From Pseudomonadota bacterium (GTDB taxonomy: Bacteria; Pseudomonadota; Gammaproteobacteria; Burkholderiales; Nitrosomonadaceae): a stretch of DNA of 64,000 nucleotides. Numbering within the stretch: the stretch's first letter is position 1; each line of letters starts with the position of its first letter. The notes beneath the pieces were generated by a model. The model was not told the DNA's origin and did not search any database. It saw nothing but the letters and a program-made list of their open reading frames with translations. Of this stretch, positions 9,519-17,544 are shown one piece after another. The stretch spans positions 62,001 through 126,000 of the forward strand of contig JAFEGA010000004.1 in assembly GCA_018240285.1 (NCBI GenBank). The letters are read 5' to 3'. Both the position numbers and the translations under genes were made by a program.

Positions 9519-10916
9519 CTAAATAGTTACATTCTTTTTAATAATCGCTTGGGCGCGGTCAATTTTCACAATTTCTTGTATTTTCACTCCCATCTCTTTG
9601 TTCGTGAATAGAATAGTATGATCTCCAATCGGTATGTTACTCAGCATATAGAGTCCCTGTTTGTCTGTGATTGACTGCATTCCGGCCAGTGATACTTCGA
9701 TTTTTTCGGCAGGTTTTCCTGCTAAAGCAGGATTATTGTTTCCAAAGGTAACGACACCGGCAACAGTACCATATTGAGGTACAGCATTGGTTTCCGGTGT
9801 GATTTTGTTGGCTATGGATCGAACCATGAGTAGGATTGTTTCCGATGCGAATCCAGCTGTAAATGCTAAAATGACAGCATTGGTCGTATTGCTAGGCTCA
9901 ACTAAATAGTAGGCAAGAATTGCAAGGAATGGTGCTGAAATAAATTGCACCATCTGAAAAATCAAGTTTTCACGGAATTCATACTGTGTTAATTTGGGTT
10001 GCTTCTCCGTCGCGACGTGTTCCGATCCCGCCTGCTTTTGGAGTTCTGGCAACCGTCTAGTCAGACTAATGCTGCCACCCATCAAAGCAAGAATAATAAA
10101 GTAGAGCGGAACAAGCAATCCATCTTTTACCTTACAGTCAACCGACTTTCCGAATCCATTATTGACGTTAGTACATTCTTTTATATGTCCGCCGATGTTT
10201 ATAACCCATGCACTGCCAAATGATGGAGATGTTACATTTTTTATCTTGTCAGCTTTTTCCTCTCTGTTGTCTGTCTTGACTTCGCCACCTTCTTTTTCTT
10301 TGACAGCTTGTTCTTTAGATTTAGTTTCGAAGCAACGTAAAGTCTTAGCTTCTGGATCTAGGGAACAACCAATAAATACAGCAATCGGTCGCTCATTAAG
10401 TGTTTTGAGGTATTGATTTTCATCAAGGGAAATCTTTTCTTTATCAGATCCAGACTGAGGCTGCTTGTAAGAACTAAAAAGGGGATTAATAAATGGATAG
10501 AAAGTTAGCAACAGTGACAACAACATAAAGCTGTAGGCAAATATCATCCATTTATTCCGCTGTCGGGACCTTGTTTCTTCTATCTCTATCCTTTTTTTCC
10601 CCTCCGGATCTGATCCTTCTGTCGGCAGCGGTTCAATTCGATAAGTGTAAATATAAACAAAAATGATGCACATAAAAATAACAACTGGAAGTATAGGAAT
10701 GCCACTCTCCCCCCTCTCTTTTTCTAAGAGAAAAATTGTTATACCAAGGCCTAAATTAAGAAAATGAGCAACAAGCCATAGCCAATTAGCTTTTATCCAT
10801 TTTCCAGTTGACATCGCCGGGTCTGGAAAATGCTTCTCACTAGATAAAGGTTCTTTAACCTCTGTAGTAGTTGTTGATGTACTTTTATGATTTGTAGCTT
10901 TTTTCTCTTCATCCAT
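9519..10916 (-). CDS. Multi-spanning membrane protein with C-terminal carboxypeptidase-regulatory-like fold
   Basis: The in-frame GTG at 10919 is immediately followed by ATG at 10916, and GGGAGA stands about eight bases before that ATG, so 10916 is taken. The 465-residue protein has a charged, Thr-rich N-terminus, then two hydrophobic segments (about residues 48-92), a third near 128-148 and a soluble Lys/Glu-rich loop with several Cys (about 160-265). Further segments lie near 272-288 and 325-365. A C-terminal domain (GTVAGVVTF, GKPAEKIEVSLAG, TDKQGLYMLSNIPIGDHTI) has the beta-sandwich look of carboxypeptidase-regulatory/CNA-B-like repeats. No family is recognised for the membrane part. The AT-rich composition matches the lipoprotein gene downstream. 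Confidence 0.7.
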   Translation of the reverse strand: MDEEKKATNHKSTSTTTTEVKEPLSSEKHFPDPAMSTGKWIKANWLWLVAHFLNLGLGITIFLLEKERGESGIPILPVVIFMCIIFVYIYTYRIEPLPTEGSDPEGKKRIEIEETRSRQRNKWMIFAYSFMLLSLLLTFYPFINPLFSSYKQPQSGSDKEKISLDENQYLKTLNERPIAVFIGCSLDPEAKTLRCFETKSKEQAVKEKEGGEVKTDNREEKADKIKNVTSPSFGSAWVINIGGHIKECTNVNNGFGKSVDCKVKDGLLVPLYFIILALMGGSISLTRRLPELQKQAGSEHVATEKQPKLTQYEFRENLIFQMVQFISAPFLAILAYYLVEPSNTTNAVILAFTAGFASETILLMVRSIANKITPETNAVPQYGTVAGVVTFGNNNPALAGKPAEKIEVSLAGMQSITDKQGLYMLSNIPIGDHTILFTNKEMGVKIQEIVKIDRAQAIIKKNVTI

Positions 10917-11032
10917 CACACTCTCCCTTTCTATTAATTTTTAGAAAAAGATCCTTAGGCTTTTGCCGTATATTATCTTAATTTATTAAATCTAGCTATA
11001 TCGCAAAGAAAATAAATTAACTAGAATCCATT

Positions 11033-12826
11033 TTATTTCCCGCGCATAAATAGCTTATCCAGCTCGGTCAGGCTGGTTTCAAACCAGGTCGGGCGGCCGT
11101 GGTTGCATTGATCGGCGCGTTCGGTTTGTTCCATATCGCGCAGCAGCGCATTCATTTCTTCGAGTGTAAGTTTGCGGTTGGCGCGGACGGCGCCGTGGCA
11201 GGCCATGGTGGCGAGAATTTCGTTGCGTTTCGCGGTGAGAATCTGGCTCGCGCCGTATTCGTGAATTTCCCGCAGCAGATCGCGTGCGAGCTGGGCGATG
11301 TCGGCGTCTTTTAACGTGACCGGTACCGCGCGCACCGCCAAGGTTGTGGGCGACAGACTGGCGATGTCGAATCCCAGTTGCGCCAGCGCTGTTTGATTTT
11401 CTTCAACCGTGGCGACTTCGAGCTCACTGGCATGGAAAGTGACCGGAATCAGCAGCGGCTGCATCGCGATTTCATGCCGGTCGAGCGCTTGTTTGAGCTG
11501 TTCGTACATGATGCGTTCGTGCGCGGCGTGCATGTCGACGACCACCAGCCCGCGTGCATTCTGCGCCAAGATATAAATGCCGTGCAGTTGCCCGAGCGCG
11601 AAACCGAGCGGATGCTGATCCGGTTGTTCCGTATTCGCAGCGGTTTGGCTGGGGGAGGGGATTTGTGCGGCTGGCGTGCCGATTGATGCTGACGGGTAGG
11701 TACGAGGTTGCGTTCCAAACAACGTGCCGTAAAAACCGGCTGGTTGTGCTACTGCGCCGGGTTGTTGTGTTGGACCGCTCTTGGGATACGCGGGGAATGA
11801 CCGGGGAGCCTGTCCGGGTTCGGTGTTTTTTACGGTTCTGTCCGGAGCGGCCAGCGCTTTGTTGATGGCATGGAAAATAAATTGATGCAGCGCGCGCGGT
11901 TCACGGAAACGCACTTCGGTTTTGCTCGGGTGCACATTGACGTCGACGCTTTCCGGATCGACTTCCAGGAACAACACGAAAGCCGGATGCTTGTCCAGGT
12001 GCAGCACGTCGCGGTAAGCCTCGCGCAGCGCGTGCGAAATCAACTTGTCGCTGACGTAGCGGTTGTTGACGAAAAAATACTGCGCATCGCGCGAGGCGCG
12101 TGCATACGCTGGTAGCGCGACCATGCCGTGCAAGCGCATATCGGCGGACTGCTCGTCGACAACTGCTGCCGATTGATCGAATTCCTCACCCAAAATCGCC
12201 GCAATGCGCTGCGCCGGACTAGCGGGGCGCAGCAGGCGGCGCACTTTACCGTTATGTTGGAGGGTAAATTCAATGCCGCACTGCGATAGCGCCATGCGCT
12301 TGAAGGCTTCGTCGCAGTGCGCGAACTCGGTGATCTCGGATTTCAGGAATTTGCGCCGCGCGGGGATGTTGAAGTACAAATCGTTGACATCCAGTACCGT
12401 TCCGCTGGATAACGCAGCAGGCTCGGGTTGAGAAAATTGGTTGCCGTCCACTTGAATCTGCCAGGCGTGGTTTTGCCCGGTTTGACGGCTGGTCAAAGTC
12501 AAGCGCGAAACCGCCGCGATGCTGGCCAGCGCTTCACCGCGGAAGCCCAGACTGGTGATGCGCTGCAAATCTTCCAGCGTACTGATTTTGCTGGTGCTGT
12601 GGCGCGTCAGCGCCAGCAGTAATTCATCCTTGGCGATGCCGCCACCATCGTCGCTGACACGAATCTGCTTGACGCCGCCTTGTTGCAATTGCACGGTAAT
12701 CTTTCTGGCGCCTGCATCGATGCTGTTTTCCAGGATTTCCTTGAGCGCCGACGCGGGGCGCTCGACCACTTCGCCTGCGGCGATCTGGTTGATCAATAAT
12801 TCGGGAAGCGGTTTAATCGTCGGCAT
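11033..12826 (-). CDS. mutL: DNA mismatch repair protein MutL
   Basis: MutL couples mismatch recognition by MutS to strand incision. The 597-residue protein has the GHKL ATPase motifs NQIAAGEVVERPASALKEI (about 12-30), DDGGGI, TRHSTSKI and GFRGEALASI (about 93-102). A transducer domain with VNVHPSKTEVRF follows, then a Pro/Ser/Gln-rich linker (about 335-400) and a C-terminal dimerisation domain. The C-terminal DMHAAHERIMYE (about 429-441) fits the metal-dependent endonuclease motif DQHAxxExxxxE except Met for Gln, and later ACHGAVRA and CNHGRP motifs also match endonuclease-type MutL. It is therefore probably a nicking MutL, unlike the E. coli protein. It stands alone on the minus strand; miaA, its frequent partner, is not seen. 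Confidence 0.97.
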   Translation of the reverse strand: MPTIKPLPELLINQIAAGEVVERPASALKEILENSIDAGARKITVQLQQGGVKQIRVSDDGGGIAKDELLLALTRHSTSKISTLEDLQRITSLGFRGEALASIAAVSRLTLTSRQTGQNHAWQIQVDGNQFSQPEPAALSSGTVLDVNDLYFNIPARRKFLKSEITEFAHCDEAFKRMALSQCGIEFTLQHNGKVRRLLRPASPAQRIAAILGEEFDQSAAVVDEQSADMRLHGMVALPAYARASRDAQYFFVNNRYVSDKLISHALREAYRDVLHLDKHPAFVLFLEVDPESVDVNVHPSKTEVRFREPRALHQFIFHAINKALAAPDRTVKNTEPGQAPRSFPAYPKSGPTQQPGAVAQPAGFYGTLFGTQPRTYPSASIGTPAAQIPSPSQTAANTEQPDQHPLGFALGQLHGIYILAQNARGLVVVDMHAAHERIMYEQLKQALDRHEIAMQPLLIPVTFHASELEVATVEENQTALAQLGFDIASLSPTTLAVRAVPVTLKDADIAQLARDLLREIHEYGASQILTAKRNEILATMACHGAVRANRKLTLEEMNALLRDMEQTERADQCNHGRPTWFETSLTELDKLFMRGK

Positions 12827-12871
12827 AAGAAGGCTGCGGCTATGAAATTGTGATTATAATGCTTGGAGAAA

Positions 12872-13001
12872 CTCTGAAAAACTACTGCGCTCGGTCATTC
12901 TGCGTTGAAATCAAGTTCAAAATGCTCATTTACCACTCGTAAATTGCGTTTTTTCACTTGATTTCGCCTTGCCTGGTCTTCGCTCGCTACCTTTTTCAGA
13001 G
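12872..13001. repeat. 130-bp palindromic MITE-like repeat
   Basis: The ends are perfect inverted repeats, CTCTGAAAAA (12872-12881) and TTTTTCAGAG (12992-13001). Inside, GAAATCAAGT (12907-12916) pairs with ACTTGATTTC (12956-12965), and ATTTAC pairs with GTAAAT around a five-base centre, so most of the element could fold into one long hairpin. It carries no gene. It fills the spacer between mutL and the GH19 gene and looks like a non-autonomous dispersed element of the MITE/REP type. Confidence 0.75.
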
Positions 13002-13070
13002 CTTCCCTAAACAGATTGGCTTATTGTATGCCGGCCGGTCATTTAACTGAATAACCTTTGGGAGAGAAAG

Positions 13071-13670
13071 ATGCTGCCACTAGACAAGCTGAAGAATTAT
13101 GTTCCGGATGCTGTGCTGGATCAAATCCCGGATTGCGCGGATAAGTTTGCTATCGATTCGCCGTTGCGCCTGGCGCATTTTCTTGCGCAATGCGCGCATG
13201 AAAGCATGGAATTCAAGGCGCTGGAAGAGAATCTGAATTACTCCGCCGATGGTTTGAAAAAGGTTTTTCCAAAATATTTTCCCGATGATCTGGCGGATAG
13301 TTATGCGCGGCAGCCGGAGAAAATCGCCTCGCGAGTGTATGCCAGCCGCATGGGTAACGGCGACGAGGCGAGCAAGGAAGGTTACAAGTACCGCGGCCGA
13401 GGTTACATTCAACTCACCGGCAAGGATAATTACCGTGCATTTGCCAGCGCAATCGGCGACGATGTCGTCACTAATCCCGATTGGGTCAAAACGAAATACC
13501 CGTTATTGTCTGCCGCATGGTTTTGGAATAACAAAGCACTCAATTCGCTGGCCGACGAGGGCGCGAGCGATGATGCGGTGACCAAGATTACCAAGAAAGT
13601 GAACGGCGGGACGTTGGGATTGGATGACCGCATCAGTCATTTCAAAAAATATTACGCCTTGTTGACTTGA
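13071..13670 (+). CDS. Glycoside hydrolase family 19 (chitinase/lysozyme-like) protein
   Basis: The 199-residue protein is a single GH19 catalytic domain without a signal peptide. CAHESMEF holds the likely general-acid Glu44, with a second Glu pair at 52-53 (ALEENLNYS). YRGRGYIQLTGKDNY is the family substrate-cleft signature, followed by SAAWFWNNKALN and NGGTLGLDDR. Bacterial single-domain members usually act as phage-type endolysins that cut the peptidoglycan glycan chain. GGGAGAG eight bases upstream of the ATG fixes the start. The next gene, for a secreted protein, overlaps its stop by four bases, so the two are translationally coupled. No holin or other phage gene is nearby. Confidence 0.88.
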   Translation: MLPLDKLKNYVPDAVLDQIPDCADKFAIDSPLRLAHFLAQCAHESMEFKALEENLNYSADGLKKVFPKYFPDDLADSYARQPEKIASRVYASRMGNGDEASKEGYKYRGRGYIQLTGKDNYRAFASAIGDDVVTNPDWVKTKYPLLSAAWFWNNKALNSLADEGASDDAVTKITKKVNGGTLGLDDRISHFKKYYALLT

Positions 13671-14176
13671 AGAATGTTGCGTTGATCGGCGGATTGATCG
13701 GTTTGTTGACTGCTCCGGCATGGGCGGCGGAATCGCATTGCCGCGAGCAGGAACGCATTGTTTTTTCCTGCTCGCTCGGCAAAAAAACGGTTTCGGTGTG
13801 CGCATCGGCCGATCTTTCCGCCACTGGTGGTTATTTGCAATACCGCTTCGGACAAAAAGGCGGGCTTGAGCTGGCCTTCCCGGATTTGACCCAGGCAACC
13901 CCGGCTGCATCCCACGTGCAAGCGCGCACGCTGATGTTTGCAGGCGGCGGTGGCGGTTATCTGCGCTTTGTCAACGGCACGCACCATTACATCGTGTACA
14001 CAGCGATCGGCAAGGGGTGGGGTGCGAAAGACGGTGTTGCGGTGGAAAAGAACGGGCAATTAGTCACGAATCTGGAGTGCCGGGATGTTCCGGTGTCGGA
14101 ATTGAGCGAGGAATTCTTCAACCGGACAGGTTTGCCTGTTGATCAGCATGAATTTCAAATTCCAGGGCTAGATTAA
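13667..14176 (+). CDS. Secreted hypothetical protein coupled to GH19 lysin
   Basis: The frame starts at a TTG that overlaps the TGA of the GH19 gene (TTGA, 13667-13670), an arrangement typical of coupled translation. The 169-residue product has a clean Sec signal (VALIGGLIGLLTAPAWA, cleavage before AES). The mature protein of about 149 residues has four Cys (HCREQ, FSCSL, VCASAD, LECRD), a GGGGGYLRF turn and no recognisable catalytic motif. Cytoplasmic hydrolase plus periplasmic partner is reminiscent of an effector/immunity or lysin/inhibitor pair, but this is only context. I do not recognise the family. Confidence 0.7.
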   Translation: MKNVALIGGLIGLLTAPAWAAESHCREQERIVFSCSLGKKTVSVCASADLSATGGYLQYRFGQKGGLELAFPDLTQATPAASHVQARTLMFAGGGGGYLRFVNGTHHYIVYTAIGKGWGAKDGVAVEKNGQLVTNLECRDVPVSELSEEFFNRTGLPVDQHEFQIPGLD

Positions 14177-14187
14177 GTGATGACAAC

Positions 14188-14825
14188 TCACTCTTCGGTA
14201 ACCATGCGCGGCTGGGTTTGCAAGAAATCAAGGGACTGATTGTTGAAGGTTGCGATGAGTTCCGGCAATGGCATGGCTTTGCCGATGAGGTAGCCTTGTA
14301 TGACGTCACATCCTAACGCGTGCAGACGCCGGTAAGTCGCAATATCTTCCACACCTTCGGCAACACCGATAAATTAAGGCGGTGCGCCATATTGATCATA
14401 GAGTCGACGATGCGGTCATGTTTATGGCGGATTGCCATGTGCTTGACAAATATCATATCGATTTTTACTTCATCCAATGGCAAGTCCAGCATGCGCGCTA
14501 TCGATGAATAGCCGGTCCCGAAATCATCCATGGCTAACTTTAAACCCATATTCCTTTAGTTCTTTCAGCGCATGGAACGGCTTCATGCCCGGCGTCCCGG
14601 ATCTCCCTCGATAAGCTCTTCATAACAATCGACGATGGCCGCCATGCGCGCATCAGGGGTGAGCGACATATTTCTTTTGTGCTGAATGTCCTTGGGCAAG
14701 CATTGAATCAGGATGCCTTGAATCGGATAAGGCGTTTCAAGCCAAGGACGATCAAGATCGCTGACGAACATGCCCAGTTGCAAGTCATCAACAGAAACTT
14801 TGATGGTGGTATTGCTGATCATCAC
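14188..14825 (-). pseudogene. Decayed c-di-GMP phosphodiesterase (DUF3391/HD-GYP and EAL remnants)
   Basis: Read on the minus strand, 14825-14600 encodes a DUF3391-like N-terminus (KVSVDDLQLGMFVSDLDRPW) that jumps after about 50 residues into the C-terminal part of an HD-GYP domain (LTPDARMAAIVDCYEEL). A second frame gives HALKELKEYGFK, a third gives the EAL core [17 protein letters not shown] and KIDMIFVKHM, and after another frameshift near 14350 the EAL end VAEGVEDIATYRRLHALGCD and IQGYLIGKAMPLPEL runs to TGA at 14188. At least three frame breaks and a large internal loss make this a dead gene, perhaps a fusion of two phosphodiesterases through deletion. Confidence 0.85.
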
Positions 14826-14872
14826 AAATAAATGTGCGGAAGGAGAGGCGAAATATATCGATCAGAATTTTT

Positions 14873-15748
14873 CTAACGGACAGGGTTGATAAAAAACTCG
14901 CGCATCAGGAATTCTTCCAGTCCCGCGGTATCTTTTTCACGTGCGGATAACACCACGACGCGATGCAATCGGTGCGATTCCCAGTTGAAATCCTCTTTGT
15001 AATGCTCGCGAATCAGCTGAATCATGCGGCGGATGATGGCCAGTTCGATACTGCCGTCCGGTCCGGCCTGCACTTGAATCGTCTGCAACTTAGGATTGCT
15101 TTGCCCCGTAGTCCAGGCGCGGAAGGTAAATTCAGCGGTGCGCGGGCCGATGCGCATAATCTGGAAAATGCCGCTGGTGCCGGGGTTTTGCAGATTGCGC
15201 CGGATATTGGCCATGCGTACTTCGTCCGCGGACGGTTGCTTGGCAGCAGGTGCGGGCACAGAATCCGGCGTGTCGAACAACCCTTCCGCGCGGCGGCGCG
15301 CTTTGGCTTGATTGATGTATTCGGAAAGATCCGTTGGTGCATCGGCGGGCGGTTCCGGTGGCGCTTTGGTTTTGGCCACTTCTTTCGCCGGAATGGGCGC
15401 TTTCGGTTTAACAGGCTTCTCCGCTGCTTTGGGTTTGGTTTGCGGCCGTGTTGACGGCGCCGGTGCGGGTTTGGGCAATGTTTTCGGCGCCGGTTTTGGC
15501 TCTTCTACGGTTTTTGGTTGTTCCGGTTGCGGCGGGGGCGGGCTGGGTGCGGCAGCCGGCATCGAGCTGGTAGCATTCTCGTTTTCGTTGATATCGATAA
15601 AGCTCGCGGCGATGGGTGGTGGGGTTTCGATTTTCACTTCCGGCATGGACAGAAAAAATCCCACCCCCCAGATGATCAGCAGCCAGACGAGCGTAGCCAG
15701 CGGCAACGGCCACCATAGGCGAATGTCTCTCGATCGGGAGCTTGCCAT
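14873..15748 (-). CDS. TonB-like energy transducer with divergent C-terminus
   Basis: The 291-residue protein has one N-terminal transmembrane helix (LPLATLVWLLIIWGVGFFL) and a long Pro/Lys/Ala-rich linker (about 62-150, many PKP and KPK units) that can span the periplasm. A C-terminal domain of about 110 residues follows. The layout is that of TonB/TolA, and the gene is third in an ExbB-ExbD-TonB order 12 bp after exbD. The C-terminal domain (GIFQIMRIGPRTAEFTFRAW, IQLIREHYKEDF, VVVLSAREKD) lacks recognisable canonical TonB motifs, so its partner may not be a classic TonB box. It could energise the TonB-dependent receptors encoded at 52018 and 54805, but those are distant. Confidence 0.8.
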   Translation of the reverse strand: MASSRSRDIRLWWPLPLATLVWLLIIWGVGFFLSMPEVKIETPPPIAASFIDINENENATSSMPAAAPSPPPPQPEQPKTVEEPKPAPKTLPKPAPAPSTRPQTKPKAAEKPVKPKAPIPAKEVAKTKAPPEPPADAPTDLSEYINQAKARRRAEGLFDTPDSVPAPAAKQPSADEVRMANIRRNLQNPGTSGIFQIMRIGPRTAEFTFRAWTTGQSNPKLQTIQVQAGPDGSIELAIIRRMIQLIREHYKEDFNWESHRLHRVVVLSAREKDTAGLEEFLMREFFINPVR

Positions 15749-15760
15749 GCTTTTTTTGCG

Positions 15761-16162
15761 TTATTTATGTTTCACTGCAATCAAAAAATGTTGAGCACCG
15801 GCGGAACGGGCGCGCAGCATGGCTTGCACGACGATACCCTGGGGTGCTTCGTTATCCGCCGACACGATCAATTTTTGCTTGGAATCCGCCAGCAATGGTT
15901 TGAGCGTGCTGGCCAGCGTATCCAGCGTGACCGCGGTCTGATTGATATAGATTTTGCCGTCTTTGGTCAGCGTCAACGTGGCCGGTTTTTCCGCGCTGAG
16001 TTTTTCCGCCTGCCCTTCGGGCAGATCGACCTGCAGTGAATCCAGGTTTTGCATCGACAGCGAAGCCAGCATGAAGGTCGCCAGCAAGAAAAACATCACG
16101 TCGATCATCGGGATGATCTCGATCCGGCCTTTCTGAACCGTGCGTGATTTACGGAGCTTCAT
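15761..16162 (-). CDS. exbD: ExbD/TolR-family biopolymer transport protein
   Basis: ExbD couples the proton gradient to motion of a TonB-like protein. The 133-residue protein has a short cytoplasmic Arg/Lys-rich start, one transmembrane helix containing the essential Asp (IPMIDVMFFLLATFML, Asp21), and a periplasmic alpha/beta domain (LTLTKDGKIYINQ, KLIVSADNEAPQG). Length and motif fit ExbD. Its start overlaps the end of exbB by 14 bases and the tonB-like gene follows after 12 bp, so the three form an operon. Confidence 0.92.
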   Translation of the reverse strand: MKLRKSRTVQKGRIEIIPMIDVMFFLLATFMLASLSMQNLDSLQVDLPEGQAEKLSAEKPATLTLTKDGKIYINQTAVTLDTLASTLKPLLADSKQKLIVSADNEAPQGIVVQAMLRARSAGAQHFLIAVKHK

Positions 16163-16796
16163 CGTTCGCGCCTTGCTGATCCAGCCGGATGTTGTCGATC
16201 AGCCGTGTACCCAAGCGTTCCATTTCATCCATCGTCAGCGATTGCAAGCGGGAAAAATAATTGAAACCGAACAACGCCACCAGCGCAATCGCCAGCCCCA
16301 CCACGGTTGCAATCAGCGCTTCCGCAACGCCGCCGGTAACCGCCGTGGGATTGACTACGCCTTCGCTGCCGATCACCTGGAAAGCGCGCATCATACCGAC
16401 CACGGTACCGACCAATCCCAGCAGCGGCGCGGCGGTGACGATGGTTTCCAAAGCCCAGAGGCGGCGCGCCAAGGCTTCTTCGATGATTTGCGCTTCATCG
16501 GCGGCGCGCGATTCCGTCCACCAGGCGGGTTGATGGCGGTTGGCAATCACTACTTCGAAAAAACGTTTGTAATAGTGACGGCGGTCCAATCCGGAAAGAA
16601 TTTTTTCCAGATCGTTCCATTTAAAACCGTAGGTTTCCACCAAGTTCAGCAAGTCGCTGGAAAGGCGCGCGTAACGCCAGTAGATAAACGCTTTTTCAAA
16701 CATGATCGCCAGCGCGACAATCGCCAGAAAACCCAGCGGCACGATGATGATCCCGCCAAGCTTCAACATCACCCAGGCTTGATTCAACTCTTCCAT
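16149..16796 (-). CDS. exbB: ExbB/TolQ-family proton channel protein
   Basis: The frame is open to an ATG at 16826, but the ATG at 16796 has GGAG ten bases upstream and places the first helix in the normal position, so I start there (215 aa). Three transmembrane helices are visible: VPLGFLAIVALAIMF near the start, then TVTAAPLLGLVGTVVGM-like sequence (the true text is ETIVTAAPLLGLVGTVVGMM), and EALIATVVGLAIALVALFGF. The last two carry the conserved Thr and small residues lining the proton path. The long cytoplasmic loop between helices 1 and 2 is typical. It heads the exbB-exbD-tonB-like operon. Confidence 0.92.
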   Translation of the reverse strand: MEELNQAWVMLKLGGIIIVPLGFLAIVALAIMFEKAFIYWRYARLSSDLLNLVETYGFKWNDLEKILSGLDRRHYYKRFFEVVIANRHQPAWWTESRAADEAQIIEEALARRLWALETIVTAAPLLGLVGTVVGMMRAFQVIGSEGVVNPTAVTGGVAEALIATVVGLAIALVALFGFNYFSRLQSLTMDEMERLGTRLIDNIRLDQQGANDEAP

Positions 16797-17152
16797 TATA
16801 TTCAACTCCAGATTAAGGCTATTCATAACGCTGTAGACTTCCGGTACCCATCGGATCGATCGAACGCAAGAAATTCTCGCGGTCAGTCAAACGATGCAAA
16901 ATATCCGCACAAAATAAAAGTTTATGGTTGTCCGCATGCCAGAGAAAAACTGCGCAATGGCATCCGGCGTTACCCGGTTGACCGGATGCTAAGAATAGTT
17001 GAAAACACCTACAGTGGAAACTATTTAGTGGCAAAATGACCGGCATTGATTGCTTTCTGCAACAAAGCGGAAACTCCGGCGGGAATGATCTGCGGTTTGG
17101 GGATTTCGAGGAAAGAAAATTAGATAACACGAACTCATTATAGCGATTAACC
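16797..17152. other. Spacer with possible gene remnants and a hairpin
   Basis: No intact gene is seen. On the minus strand, 17119-17021 is open without a start and reads EIPKPQIIPAGVSALLQKAI then a stop. In another frame, bases to 16819 read LTDRENFLRSIDPMGTGSLQ and stop just over the exbB region. Both look protein-like, so a decayed gene is possible. A hairpin with a perfect 8-bp stem, GCATCCGG (16960-16967) and CCGGATGC (16982-16989), lies between them without a following T-run. Confidence 0.35.
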
Positions 17153-17536
17153 ATGAAAAAATGTTTGCTGGTACTTCTTTTACTGCTGGCCGTCTCACCC
17201 GTTCAAGCCGGATGGATCGGCGTGGATATTGCCGGGAAAACCGGTGAGACGCATTACTTCGATCCCGATACCGTGCGAAAAGACGGTGAATTCAGAAAAG
17301 TCTGGGTGCTATCCAGCTACGAAGAAAAACAAAAAGGCGGGCACCAAGCGGTGAAAACGCTGTACGAATTCGATTGCACGCAGGACAAAGCGCGCTCGAT
17401 CACCATGCTGATGTACCCGGATAAAAAAGCTACCGGCATGGTGATCGGTGCGCATCATGAGGAATCGTCGGATTGGTTCGGTTTCTCGGCGAACTCGATT
17501 TTCCGGAAGATTAAAGAGACGGTTTGTGCGGATTGA
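17153..17536 (+). CDS. Secreted surface-adhesin-E-like protein
   Basis: The 127-residue protein has a Sec signal (MKKCLLVLLLLLAVSPVQA) followed by a small domain of the surface-adhesin protein E type. Visible features are GWIGVDIAGKTGETHYFDPD, VRKDG, a WVLSSYEE strand, TLYEFDC and a final ETVCAD, with the two mature Cys probably bonded. It is a distant relative of the protein encoded at 8848. Part of its C-terminal coding sequence (17441-17506) recurs as a broken copy at 17909-17977. The stop precedes the likely start of the DUF488 gene by eight bases, so the two are probably cotranscribed. Confidence 0.75.
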   Translation: MKKCLLVLLLLLAVSPVQAGWIGVDIAGKTGETHYFDPDTVRKDGEFRKVWVLSSYEEKQKGGHQAVKTLYEFDCTQDKARSITMLMYPDKKATGMVIGAHHEESSDWFGFSANSIFRKIKETVCAD

Positions 17537-17544
17537 ACAAGCCA

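Noticed and set aside
9334..9522. 62-codon plus-strand frame
   Set aside because: No ribosome site and odd composition; it overlaps an inverted repeat and ends inside the convergent gene.
13071..13670. Prophage remnant based on lysin genes here and at 3111
   Set aside because: The two lysins are 10 kb apart among housekeeping genes, with no integrase, portal, capsid or holin. A prophage is not supported.
16140..17039. 299-codon plus-strand frame opposite exbB
   Set aside because: It is antisense to exbB, whose helices and coupling with exbD are clear. The product is His/Gln/Arg-rich with no domain.
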